64,000 nt of DNA from Sciurus carolinensis. Taxonomy: Eukaryota > Chordata > Mammalia > Rodentia > Sciuridae. Position numbers and translations under genes: made by a program. The DNA lies in assembly GCF_902686445.1 (NCBI RefSeq), contig NC_062232.1, positions 72,309,440 to 72,373,439 on the forward strand, written 5' to 3'. Positions 1 to 10,199 of this stretch are shown in pieces. The number at the start of each line of letters is the position of its first letter. Position 1 is the stretch's first letter. The notes under the pieces are model-generated. The model saw only the letters and a list, made by a program, of their open reading frames with translations. It was not told where the DNA came from and ran no database searches.

Positions 1-876
1 CAATTGTAATAAATATAATACATTAATGTAAGATGTTAATAAGAGGGTCAACTGTAGAAGAATGATACAGCAATGCGATCTAGAAGAGCAAAAAGCAGTT
101 GGAAAAATATAACAAGTTTGAATGACTTAAATTGTCAGATTTACTAAATGTAAAATAAATTTACAGCTCTCAATATCATGTGGAATTCACCTTAAGAACA
201 AAACAAACAAAAAAGATTAATGATATACAGCAGAGTCTTGAAGTAGACCAACACATATAACTCAATTGATTGTCAACATAGTCACAAAGAAAATCAATGT
301 GGAAAACATAATCTTTTCTATAAAACTTATCCAACAATGATAATGGGCTATTAAATATGAATGAATAAATAACTTCAACAATACTGCTCTGAACATTATG
401 GTATTTGGACATGGACTTTGGGGGACATTCCAGATCTATTCTGTAACAGAATTTTTGCCCTCAAAGACAAAAACTAATCTGTTATCTGTGCCTTTGTAGA
501 TATCATTTAGAAAACCCAGTCTACATTATTACTCATAAAGAAAATTAAAAAAAAATTAGATATCACTTCACACACCTTAGTTTGATGAACATTAAAATGT
601 TTTATCATATAATGTGATCATGTGGTTGTAAAGATGAGGAGCTACTGGAACTGTCAAACACTGCTCACTAAAAAACAAAATTGTATAACTAGCCTGAAAA
701 TAGTTTGCACACATTTTCTTCTTTTTTAAAAAATTTGAAATAATTCAAGGCTTACAAAATGTTGAAAATTATGCAAAGAATTCCTGTGTATGTTTGACAA
801 AGCTTTCTGCACTGATAACATCATAAAAAAACACTACACTAACAAAATCAGGACACAGACATTTGAACAATGGTAA
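1..876. other. AT-rich sequence, nothing recognised
   Basis: No gene, convincing ORF or recognisable repeat was seen here. It is the left flank of the provirus that begins at 877. The four bases at 873-876 (GTAA) are the left copy of that provirus's target duplication. Confidence 0.5.
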
Positions 877-1341
877 TGTAACAATGATCCACTTCACCTT
901 TTGAATATAGCCCTAGCTGTTTATTCTAAATGAGACTTGTTTTTATTTTCCTCTTCTTCCTCCCCACCTCCCTAACCTGGGGTCAGGGAACAGGATTACC
1001 ATTTACCCATCCTAGACCTAGTTATCTATATTTAAGCACACACTCACCATAGGAACCAAGTATTCTACACTTGGGGGATGGCCCTGAAGATCTAAGGAAT
1101 GGCTATCTCCCAAATTAACAAGTGCATCATGATCTCTCTTCAGGGCACACCTGGAATGCACCTGGAAGAGCTTCTTTAAAAGCCCTCTGTTCTTCCTTAT
1201 GATCAGAATCCTGACCTTTGGGACAGGAGTCCCATGTTCTCCTTTGCTAGCAAAGCATTAAAGCTATTTTTTCCTTTTCCTCAAAACCATGTCCTCATTA
1301 TTGGATTGGCATTGGGGACAAGGTCCAAGCTTTCAGTAACA
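877..1341 (+). repeat. 5' LTR of the ERV1-like provirus
   Basis: The 465-bp segment starts with TGTAA and ends with TAACA. It matches 7741-8668 almost throughout once the nested insertion there is removed. Shared landmarks are a CT-rich stretch near 950-965, the block around 1075-1130 (GGGGGATGGCCCTGAAG), a TTTAAAAG TATA-like element near 1176 and an ATTAAA poly(A)-like signal near 1257. The primer binding site follows 4 bp later. Confidence 0.8.
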
Positions 1342-1345
1342 AAAC

Positions 1346-1363
1346 TGGTGACCCAGATGGGAC
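1346..1363 (+). other. Retroviral primer binding site, tRNA-Arg-like
   Basis: The 18 bases TGGTGACCCAGATGGGAC start 4 bp after the 5' LTR. From memory of mammalian tRNA-Arg(CCG), the complement of its 3' end is TGGCGACCCAGATGGGAC, so only one base differs, a C-to-T change at a CpG. The position and the TGG start are seen directly; the tRNA assignment is an inference. Confidence 0.6.
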
Positions 1364-3893
1364 AGGAGAGAAGCCCCCGCTGCCAGCTTTCTTGGGCAGG
1401 CCTGGCATTCAAAGCAACTTCTGTGCTGAGGATGTTAGGCAAACATGTTGAGAGATGACTGCTGGAGAGTTAGGAGATGAGTGAGTTTGCTTTGGGTTAA
1501 ACCAGAGAAGCTATTCCTGCAAGCAAAGGGAGGAATTTAAGGACTGTCCCAGCAGCTGCAAAGCCCATTTTGTTCTGGGGAACTCTTGGCTTCCTTCCCT
1601 GAATTATGTGGATTTCTCCATCTTGGTCTACTTTGAGGAAAAGCAAACTGAATGCAGTAAAGTCCTGACACCTTGGCCATCTGGTAAGTACCTTCTGTGT
1701 GCACACCAAGACTCTTGATTCTACACATCTGGTTTCCCTGTCTGAGAACATCTGGTCTCTTTTCTTGGGGACATCTGTGGTACCAGTAATGTAGAAGTCA
1801 TGGTTAAGTGGGAGTTTGAAACTTGAGAGGGGTTTCCACTATCTAGTCTATTTTCAAGGTTCCCATCTGTTAGCCTTGGTTTGGGAGATCCTCTGTTTGT
1901 CTCTATGTTTTTTGTTCATATCTGTTACTAGCCCTTTAAGACAAGACATGGGCAATACTGCATTGATCTTATAGGTAGTTTCTTGGAAAAGATCTTGACT
2001 GAGTGGGTCACTTGTACCTACACACCTGTACAAAGCAAAAGCAAAAGACGATGTTTTACTGTAACAATGTGACCTTTGAATGGTTTTCTGAATTATTATA
2101 CAATCATGAAGTTGGAGTTGGTCTGTTAGAGATAAAATAATGAAAGGAATTCTGTATTTACAGGCATGTGTACAACTGCATAATAAGGAGTCTGAATGGT
2201 CAAAAACTAAGGTGACTACAAAAAGGCAATGCCTATAATGTGTGAGAAGAGCAGGACACCAGATTAAAGGGTTAGAAAAAAAAAATTTTAATCCTTCAAC
2301 TCAGTGCTGACAATCCTAGCACTGTTTCTCAGCCTGGCCCCAGGCATCTACAAATTATCCAACTGTAGGTCAGGGATGCTAGTCCTGTGCTAAAGGAAAA
2401 GAAACCCCGGAAAAGCTGCCTCATCTATAAAGAAATAGGTAAAGAGGACCTGGCCTCTACCTTGCCTTCTAGCCACGTTTTGCAATCAGAGTTTGAGAAT
2501 GGAGCTTAGTTTGCTGCTTCTGCTAATGAATGAAATCTATGTGGACTGAAGGCAGTACTTACCTCTTTCTGGGTTCTTGTCTCGTGGGCTCAAAGAATAA
2601 AAGCCATAAATGTTGTCAGAGGACAAAAATGAAAGCAATAAAGTTTGTTTTGAATGTGAGGAGAAAAGATGGAACTCCCCATAATGTGAAGGGGAAACTG
2701 GAGGAAAGCTTTTCCACTTGAGTGTACTACTCTGGGGATTTATGGCTTCTGGATAAAGGCATTGATGAGAGTCCATGCTGAACAGACATTAAAAAGCATT
2801 GGGGCTACTTGTTGGAATCTATGCTGTATAAATGTTGGGAGGGTACCGCAGCCATTGGCTTGGCCCTTGACTTTCTAGTTGCTGTGCAATTTTAGTTCTT
2901 AATTCTGAATTATTTTTGAAACCTATATTTGGGTTCACCCCCATTTCCATTTTCTTGCAGCTCTGGGACAAAAGAGGGAATTAGAATGCTTAAACTCACA
3001 GGGTGGCCTTTACATTTGAAAAGAAAAAACCTTAATCAGAACACATTACCCTCTTTGTCTAAATTTTATCTAGCCTATTTGGGGTAAATGATGAAAGCTG
3101 CCAGTCACAAAGAATATGGCAATGGGTTCCAGTACTATTAAATTAAAATTTTGGGACAAAATAGTCTCCCCTTTTAAGATCTGACAAGATGCCCCATTTG
3201 GCCAGGTAACACTTTTGGGTGTAACCTTGCCTGCTACCTACAGATCTAAATTACAAGGGCCTCCAAGAGTCCCCATGTTCACAGGCACCTGTGTATTGAC
3301 CCTGCTGTTTTCTACAGAGATATTCCCTAATAGTCTCTATATGGTCAATGTGAACTTCATTGAGCAGAGTGCCCTGAATATATTTATATTAAAAAAAAAA
3401 GAGAGAGAGACTTTGAGTACAATTGTCTGTGGGGAATGCACTCAAAGTTGATGGCATTGTCATAAAGATAAAGGAGACGGTCAAACAACAACTTTCTGTG
3501 CTCCAACCCCTTGAATGCAAACTGGAAAAAAATTAAGTAAAACATTTATGTATATGTTGGATGTCCCGATCTCCCTACTGGGATAAAATTTGTTGTCTAA
3601 ATTAAATGTACAGATAACATTATCACCCAAAAACAATGACTTAATTTGCAAGTGTCTTCCAGGAAAAGGAAACAGAGCATGCTCTGCAGGAGGTCTATTA
3701 AAATTGAGTAAGGCCATTTGGGCTAAAGGGACTCTGAGGAAGGTGATTAGTCTTATCTTAACCAAGATTTTGTTTAAGGAGGAAATAACTTGTCCCAGGA
3801 GGGGGAAAAACACTTAATAGAGATACATTAATAGAGATTCATTCTCTTCTGGACAAATGTTTAAAACATGAATCGAGTCGGCTTTGCCAGATA
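1364..3893 (+). other. Non-coding leader and interior of the ERV1-like provirus
   Basis: Sequence after the primer binding site. The first few hundred bases, with a CAG-rich stretch and a GGTAAGT splice-donor-like word near 1683, resemble an ERV leader. From about 2 kb on it is AT-rich with scattered stops, and no gag reading frame could be recognised. Confidence 0.4.
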
Positions 3894-3972
3894 ACCTATA
3901 ATATGCCTATTCAAACTGTTAAGAAAAAAATCTCATGCTAATGAGTACCAATTTGTACATGACTTGAGAGCT
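3894..3972 (+). pseudogene. Reverse-transcriptase-like fragment of the provirus (broken)
   Basis: Two short stretches in different frames (from 3894 and from 3940, so a frameshift lies between them, plus in-frame stops) read like the N-terminal part of a gammaretroviral RT. The first ends in a Val-Lys-Lys block. The second carries a Tyr-x-x-Val-x-Asp-Leu-Arg pattern, characteristic of the segment just before the RT fingers. The match is short (about 25 residues) and was recognised by eye, so it is tentative. No function remains. Confidence 0.35.
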
Positions 3973-4167
3973 TAAAAATATTTTTAAAGTGTTATGTCTA
4001 TTGCTTTTAGGATGTTTCTTTGTCAGAGAAGAAGATGACTTAAAATGTTAACTGGGTTTAATTTTTCATGAATAACTTAAACATATATGACTAGAGATAT
4101 GTATACATCTGAAACTATGTTTGTCTGAGCCTTATCAAAATTTTCTGTTAAAGTTTTTAAAATAAAA

Positions 4168-4312
4168 GTTCAGGGACTGGGGTGGTAGCTCAGTTGTAAA
4201 GTGGCTTGCCTTGCACATGTGAGGCACTGTGTTCAATCCTCAGCACCATATAAAAATAAACAAATAAAATAAAGGTATTGTGTCCATGTACAACTAAAAA
4301 TGTTTTTTAAAA
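4168..4312 (+). repeat. ID-type SINE with 3' extension
   Basis: A tRNA-Ala-like head contains box A (GTAGCTCAGTTG) and box B (GTTCAATCCTC). It is followed by an A-rich stretch and then an extension with AAAGGTATTGTGTCC before the final A-run. The same extension occurs in the copy at 32690-32818. It is inserted within the provirus interior. Confidence 0.8.
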
Positions 4313-4519
4313 AAACCAGTTCATGTAGGTTTAACCAATAAGTGCTCTCTTTTATACATTGTTTCTGGCATAAAAGGGCCACACTGCCATTTGAAAACTG
4401 TCTTATATCTGTCTGACTAAGTCTATTTCTGATCATTGACACTGTCTACTTAATGTATAAGAGATTTAAGTCTATCCTTGAGTTTTTCTAGAACTGCTAA
4501 ACTACAAATTTATAATTAT

Positions 4520-4765
4520 CTTTGAATTCTGAATTTTACTGTAAACGTTAAACAGTTAATATAAGGACATCAGTGTAATTGTGAAGCTAACTATTACTGG
4601 TTTCTTTGTATATTAGATATATTCGTGTTTTTCTAGTATTTAAAATACAAAGCTTAGGAGAATACCAAGTTGGAATTCTCCAAACTAAAGTTGTCTATAA
4701 TGGTAATCTCTTTTAGACTTATATAAAAATAGGAAATTAAATTGGGGATTTATTTATGCCATTTA
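4520..4765 (+). repeat. Internal direct repeat of the provirus, copy 1
   Basis: About 245 bp that align with 5805-6065 in the same orientation. Shared words include CTCCAAACTAAAGTT and TCAATGTAATTG/TCAGTGTAATTG. The copies are roughly 80% alike by eye and about 1.29 kb apart. Confidence 0.65.
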
Positions 4766-4781
4766 ATGTTCTGTTATCACT

Positions 4782-4783
<2 letters not shown>

Positions 4784-4827
<44 letters not shown>
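4784..4827. repeat. (CA)n microsatellite
   Basis: A 44-bp pure CA tract adjoining the 5' end of a B1-dID SINE. Confidence 0.95.
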
Positions 4828-4830
<3 letters not shown>

Positions 4831-5015
4831 GTAATCCTAGCAGCTCGGGAGGCTGAGAGAGGAGAATCTCAAGTTCAAAGCCAACCTCAGCAATGGCAAG
4901 GCACCAAGCAACACAGTGAAACCCTGTCTCTAAATAAAATGCAAAAATAGGGCTGGGGTTGTGGCTCAGCAGTTGATTGCCCCTGAGTTCAATCCCTGGT
5001 AACTCCCCCAAATAA
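4828..5015 (+). repeat. B1-dID composite SINE
   Basis: A 7SL-derived B1 part (GTAATCCTAGCAGCTCGGGA, GGCTGAGAGAGGAGAATC) is followed by an A-rich linker. An ID part comes next (GGGCTGGGGTTGTGGCTCAG ... GTTCAATCCCTGG). The 5' end is replaced by the CA tract. Confidence 0.85.
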
Positions 5016-7027
5016 TGCTAAAACATCAACTGCTAAATACAAAACCAAGTACTCTTGACTTCTTAATTTCCATAAGGTAATATATTTAAACATTAACTGT
5101 GTTTTCATAAATTGGTAAATGGAAAAAGAAGACTTTAAGATTGCTTTGTTTCTATTTCTTCACTGAAAGCAAGGTTGCTAAAAGTTAAGATTCTATCAGG
5201 TGTAATTCTATATGCAAACTGTACAAGAGGTTTCAGTTGTGTTTCAGTTAAAGTACTATTTTAAAAACAAAATATTTCATCTTATTAAAGTGGAGTTATT
5301 AGTCTAAATTCAGAAATTTCAAAAGGGTTGTTTCAGAATGTCAATTTAAAAAAGGAGTCGACAACTAAGAAAGAGGTATAAGGAAGTTCTAGGTATAGAA
5401 ATATATTTTGATATGAAAAGTAGAAGGAAAATATGTTTCTGGATGAGAAAGTCTTTTGTATGGTAAAGTAAAAAATCTGTAGAATGGCTAAGTAAATTGT
5501 GCAAGGTTTGTGGAGGGTAAATCTCGAAAAGTTTGCTTGTAACTAAGTTGGCTATAATTAGTCCAATCAGTTAAAATTATTTAAGATTTTTTTCCTAAGG
5601 TCAAACTTTAATGTAGTGATATAAACCAAAATTTAATCTCTATGTGTTAAAGTAACAAGGATTTCTTAAAACATTAATCTGCTCTTGTCTATTAAGATAA
5701 TTTCTTGTGTCTGTTGAGTTTTATTATTTAGGTAATTAATCTTACAGGAATTATGGTTTGTACAACTCTGGTAAAACAAAAACTGCTATTTTAGAGTATT
5801 AAATTACACTACAGATTCTAAATTTTTCTCTAAAAGTTAAAGTTGGTTAATATAAAAACATCAATGTAATTGAAGTACTGTTACTGGCTTCTTCATATAC
5901 TAGCTGTATTCATGTCCTCTAAGTACACAAGTCTTTAAAATATAATGTTTAGAAGAGCATTTTACCAAGCTTGTGTTCTCCAAACTAAAGTTTTCTATAA
6001 AAATGGTATCTTTCAAACCAATATAGAAATAATAAATTTAACTGGAGATTTGTTTATATATTTAAAATTTTTAAATTGGAAAAATACAACCTGTCATCAA
6101 TAAGTTATGTGTAACATTTTGTGTTATTCCTTACAGTGGGATGGAAATTTAAATGTATTTTGGAAGGTAATTTAAAAAAGTCTAATTCTTTTAAAGATTA
6201 ACAGTGTGGAACATGAAATATTTTGTCACTTTCCTACTAAAAGGGCTAAAAGTTCTCTTAGCTTATTTGATTCATGTTTAAAACAAAATGTTGTATTGTG
6301 TTAACTGACATTCATACAGACTCAGGAAACAGGTATGAGCTATTTAAGAAATATGCAAAGATCAGCTTCAAAAATAAAACACCTTAAGATTTGTCAGGAG
6401 CCCCACCTCACCTGAGTTAAGATTCTGCCTCTCACCTTACTCCATGTTAGGATCAATTTGAAGTAGGCTAGACTTAAGCTCATTTAAAGTCACATTCAAA
6501 GAATATTTGTTGTAAAGATTATTGTGATCTAAAAATAAACAAGGGCTAAAACACATAACTAAGTAAAGGTTTAAAATTATAAAAATCATGTTTATTGGAT
6601 CATAGCTATAATACAAACTGAACATGTTTTTGCTATTGTTAATTACATTTTTTTCATAAACTTTATAACTCTTGCCTGTTAGTATTTTACAGAGTTACTT
6701 CTTCTAATAGAACAACTCGAGTTAATTTGAGATAATAAGCTATCATCTATAGAACAGGCTGACTTCCACTACTAATACAAACCTTAATTAAATGGAAGGG
6801 TAACTGTGAAATTATAGACATGAATGCTAAAATCCATTATTCCTACTTCAGGTAAAACTGGCCTGTTTAGTCTTCCTTGGAGATTAAATCAAGTAAGTAA
6901 AAGGGTCAAGGAGAAATGCAGCCAATATTTGGCCCTTGCCCTCTAGGGTCAACCAGGATCCAGAGAACAATGGTAACCCTCACTGAGTCATCAAGAAGAC
7001 CCTAGAGAATACGAGGAAGCCAACTAG
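5016..7027 (+). other. AT-rich non-coding interior of the provirus, with direct repeat copy 2
   Basis: Long AT-rich stretch without recognisable coding sequence. 5805-6065 is the second copy of the internal direct repeat (first copy at 4520-4765). A C-terminal gag-like region may begin near 6850 but has many stops. Confidence 0.5.
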
Positions 7028-7257
7028 TGCACATTCTGCAAAGAGGAGGGTTACTGGAAAGAGAAATGTCCCTAATTTTTTCATGGGAAGCCACCCATGG
7101 TCATCAAGTCTCTGGACCAATCCTGGCAGATGGCGGTATTGGTAGAGGAAGCTAGAGAAGGCCAGAGGCTTTTCACATGTTCCCAAGAGTGACCCCCTGA
7201 AGAATCTCAGCTGACCCTTAATAGTAGATAGGAAAAGGTCAATTTTGAACTTATGAC
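7028..7257 (+). pseudogene. Nucleocapsid zinc-knuckle and protease-like remnant (gag-pro, broken)
   Basis: From 7028 one frame gives a zinc-knuckle spacing, Cys-x2-Cys-x4-(Tyr)-x4-Cys, in which the expected His is replaced by Tyr; a Pro follows the last Cys. A stop codon comes directly after. In the same frame (56 codons later, from 7196) a short stretch resembles the N-terminus of a retroviral protease, with an in-frame TAG and without a preserved Asp-Thr-Gly active site. Family knowledge: this order, gag nucleocapsid then protease, is normal, but here it lies downstream of the RT-like piece. Inactive. Confidence 0.45.
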
Positions 7258-7740
7258 CAAAGCACATTAATACATGGACATTTAAAGAATAATTTTTTTG
7301 ATGTAACATAAGATACACACTTGTGTTAGTCCTACAAAAAGTAAGCAAAGCTGGAAGCTGTAAAGGAAGGTATATTATATTGGAAAGCCTAATATTTAAC
7401 TATCACAAAGGACTCTGAATTTCCAAGCTTGTCCTGCATTTCAGAAACTGACCGAAATACTAATTGTTTTGTATTAATTGTTTACAAAAACAGTAATGCT
7501 TTGCTGTCTTTGCTTATTATTGTCCAGGCATGATCCTTGCCTTGTATATGCCTTGTCCAGTCACCTGCCAAATGCCAGCATGGACCTCTGGACTGCCCTG
7601 ATGCTGAACACTCCTAACTGTCTGTGCCCCACCTGAAAGAGAACGAGGATCTTGGGCCACATCCACTCCCCCCAACTTTGCCCTCTCTCAGTAGGAAGCA
7701 GCTTGGAGATGTCCTCACCCTTTTTCCCATAGAAATGGAA
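7258..7740 (+). other. 3' interior of the provirus up to the 3' LTR
   Basis: Contains a stretch (about 7520-7740) that looks like the degenerate 3' end of a retroviral env/3' region. It ends in a decayed purine-rich tract (AGAAATGGAA, 7731-7740) immediately before the 3' LTR. No open frame survives. Confidence 0.4.
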
Positions 7741-8668
7741 TGTAGAAATTGACAGTGGTCCACTTCACCTTTTGAATATAGCTCTAGCTGCTTATTCTAA
7801 ATGAGACTTGTTTTTCTTTTCTTCTCCCTCTCCACCTCCTAACCTGGGGACAGACAGCAGGATTACCATTTACCTATCCTAGACCTAGATGTCTGTATTT
7901 GAGTGCACACCTACCACAAGAACCAAGTAATCCACACTTGGGGGATGGCCCTGAAGATCTAAGGAATGGCTATCTCCCAAATTAACAAGTGCATCACGAT
8001 CTCTCTTTAAGACACACCTGGAATGCACCGGGAAGAGCTTCTTTAAAAGTCCTCTGTACTCCCATATGGTCAGAATCCTGGCCTCTGGTGTTGGGACTAA
8101 TGACACGTTAACTAACTCCGGCTGACTTCTTACTCCCTGGCGAGTGAACAGGATCAAATCCTCAAAGGCATTTTCCATAGTTAATGACGATAAATCGGAC
8201 CACCATCAGGGATTGGTTAACAACAGTTCTGTGAACGTGATCAGCTCGTGCTTGCCATATAGTCCTATGGGACTCTCACCTGCGTGAATCCTCCGTGCCT
8301 TGCTGACCTTTAAGCTGATTGGTTCCCGCTTAGCCCCCACCCTATATAAAAGCTGTGTGAATTCCTCAATAAAGGAGTTCCTGCTGTGACTGGTCTCCCT
8401 GACGCATCTGATTGTCCTCCGTGGGAGGGCTGCCTGCGGGCAGTCAGTGGGCCCTACCTATCCCGGTCTGGCCTTGTTGGGGAGTGTCCCCTTCCCTTGT
8501 CGCTGGTCGAGAAGAGCAAGGGGGCATATGACCCCGGCACTCTGGGACAGTAGTCCCATGTTCTTCTCCTTTGCTAGCAAAGCAATAGACCTTCTTTCTC
8601 CTTTTGTTCAAAACTGTGTCATCATTATTGGATTGGCATCGGGGACTAGGATAATGCTTTTTGTAACT
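7741..8668 (+). repeat. 3' LTR of the ERV1-like provirus, interrupted
   Basis: Aligns with the 5' LTR (877-1341) from TGTAG to GTAACT. It is split by a nested LTR at 8089-8539. Without the nested LTR and one copy of its 6-bp duplication, it is about 471 bp, close to the 465 bp of the 5' LTR. GTAA at 8669-8672 is the right target duplication. Confidence 0.8.
8089..8539 (+). mobile_element. Nested solo LTR, ERV2/ERVK-like (6-bp target duplication)
   Basis: A 451-bp unit starts TGTTGGGACT and ends CCCGGCA. CTCTGG flanks both sides exactly (8083-8088 and 8540-8545). It interrupts a region continuous in the 5' LTR of the surrounding provirus, which proves insertion. A TATATAAA box lies at 8343-8350 and AATAAA at 8368-8373. 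The short distance between them implies a very short R region, as in betaretrovirus-like LTRs. A second copy of the same family is at 61827-62265. No internal sequence is present. Confidence 0.88.
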
Positions 8669-8672
8669 GTAA

Positions 8673-9085
8673 TAACCAAATTATGAACTTTATTTTGATT
8701 TTACATTATTTGCAACATTTGACATATATATGATAAATCTATCCAAAGATTCAGAGCAGATAATAATGATAAAATTGTTTGGACATTAGGGTGGGATGAG
8801 TTTCTGGGAATCTGAATTTACCCCAATGACAGGAATAGAAGCTTGTACAAAATTAGCTCTTTTTATGGATAACTCTTGATCAATGCTGTAAAATGAACAA
8901 TTTTACTCCATATGCACATTTACTTTTTTAATGCCGTGGGGAATTTGTGGAATGCCAAGTGTGATCACCCCCCTTGCACCTTCAATGATAAGGGTAAAAT
9001 ATTTAGAAGAGTTATTTAGCCTTACTGCACACACACTTCTTCCAGCCACCAGTTAAAGTGTTATGAGATCTAGGTGTCTCATGGT
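8673..9085. other. AT-rich sequence, nothing recognised
   Basis: Right flank of the provirus. No gene or named repeat seen. Confidence 0.4.
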
Positions 9086-9099
9086 TTTGGATTCCACTG

Positions 9100-9240
9100 T
9101 TTTTTTTTTTTTTGTTTTGTTTTGTTTTGTTTTTTTAATTGTTTTGTTTTGTTTTGTTTTGTTTTGCAGGCTGGAAATTAAACCCAGGATCTTTTCTATG
9201 CTACATAAGCATTTTACCACAGAGCAACATCCATGGTCCT
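9100..9240 (-). repeat. Antisense ID SINE with (TTTTG)n tail
   Basis: The ID body is read on the minus strand at about 9166-9240 (AAACCCAGGATC, box B complement). Its A-rich tail has become a TTTTG-type simple repeat at 9100-9165. Confidence 0.75.
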
Positions 9241-9429
9241 TGCAGTATTTTGTTCTTGATGTCTATTTGTGAAACAAATGCTGAATTATGTGAAATTTTT
9301 CTTGACTTCTGTTAAAATGGTTAAAAGTTTCTCAAAAATATTAATATAAAAATAAATGTAAGAAATACAAGGTAAGTGTTGCCCTCATTATACAATGTAA
9401 TGTGTTTCCTTTTCTTTCTTTCTTTTTTT

Positions 9430-9478
9430 TTTTTTTTTAATATAGTGAGAATTGAACCCAGGGCTTTGTGCATGCTAG
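9430..9478 (-). repeat. Antisense ID SINE, left part (split by an LTR)
   Basis: A T-run followed by AATTGAACCCAGGGCTTTGTGCATGCTAG, the 3' half of an ID element on the minus strand (box B complement). The sequence expected next, GGCAAGTGCTCT...GAGC, resumes near 10037 after the LTR. Confidence 0.7.
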
Positions 9479-10026
9479 TGTAAGGGGACAGATAGATGAG
9501 GATGGTGGGAACATGAGAAGATAAATCTGTGGGATGGACCCACTGTGCTGACCTCCCACATGCTTGCTTTGCCAAAAAACAATCTTCCTGAAGCCCTGCC
9601 TGTCCTTAGTGGACAGGATATGTCACATTCCTCAGCAAACTGCATCAGCGGGTGAAGGTCAGGCAATAAGTGTAGGTAATGGAGGCTGGGGATCTAGAGA
9701 CGATAAAGACTGGTTATTAAAGAGAGGACAACAGGTTTTTAACTGCGATTGTGCTCCTGGGCACTCTGGGTTGCTAACAATTAACCTCCAGTCCCTGCTC
9801 CCAGGCGTGTGGGTAATGATTAAAAGAATGGCTCTGGGGTCTATAAAAGAACATGATGCCTCCCCTCCTGTACGGGCTCTTGGCTCCAAGGCTCCACTTC
9901 TCTTTGGAGAAATCTGTCTGTATCACTTTCTTAAATAAAACTTGCTTTCTATGCTTGCTTCAGTGTTTCTCAGACGTTTAAGCTTCAACACCAGGGAACA
10001 AGGATCCGTTCCTGATCTCTAAGACA
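9479..10026 (+). mobile_element. Solo LTR, probable ERV1, inserted in an ID SINE
   Basis: About 548 bp, from TGTAAGGGGACAG to TAAGACA. It has a TATAAAAG box near 9843-9850 and an AATAAA signal near 9935, typical of U3 and R. It interrupts an antisense ID SINE. The exact right end (10026 or about 10036) and the target duplication could not be fixed. Confidence 0.65.
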
Positions 10027-10036
10027 GGTATCAGCA

Positions 10037-10065
10037 GGCAAGTGCTCTCTGCAGCTGAGCACTGA
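10037..10065 (-). repeat. Antisense ID SINE, right part
   Basis: GGCAAGTGCTCTCTGCAGCTGAGC continues the ID element broken at 9478. Confidence 0.6.
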
Positions 10066-10199
10066 AATCCGAGCCTAAGGATTTAAATTATTGATATTTT
10101 TCTACACCCACAATTACACCCAAAGAAGGTTCAAGCACAATGCGTACATTGTGTGTGTGTACATACTTTATCTTTTTCCAAAAAGTAGATAAAATTTTG

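Larger units (their letters stand above)
877..8668 (+). mobile_element. Degraded class I endogenous retrovirus (ERV1-like provirus)
   Basis: Two LTR-like segments in the same orientation (877-1341 and 7741-8668) flank about 6.4 kb of internal sequence. The same 4-bp word GTAA lies directly outside both ends (873-876 and 8669-8672), as expected for the 4-bp target duplication of gammaretrovirus-like ERVs. A primer binding site follows the 5' LTR. The interior is full of stop codons. Only short stretches resemble retroviral protein: an RT-like piece near 3.9 kb and a nucleocapsid/protease-like piece near 7.0-7.26 kb. The rest is AT-rich and non-coding and carries younger SINEs. It is an old, inactive copy with no usable gene. 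Confidence 0.8.

Noticed and set aside
3481..3813. 110-residue minus-strand ORF in the provirus interior
   Set aside because: It is antisense to the provirus and has no recognisable domain.
8447..8686. ORF shared with 62125-62412 (similar proteins)
   Set aside because: Similarity comes from two copies of one LTR family, not from a conserved gene.
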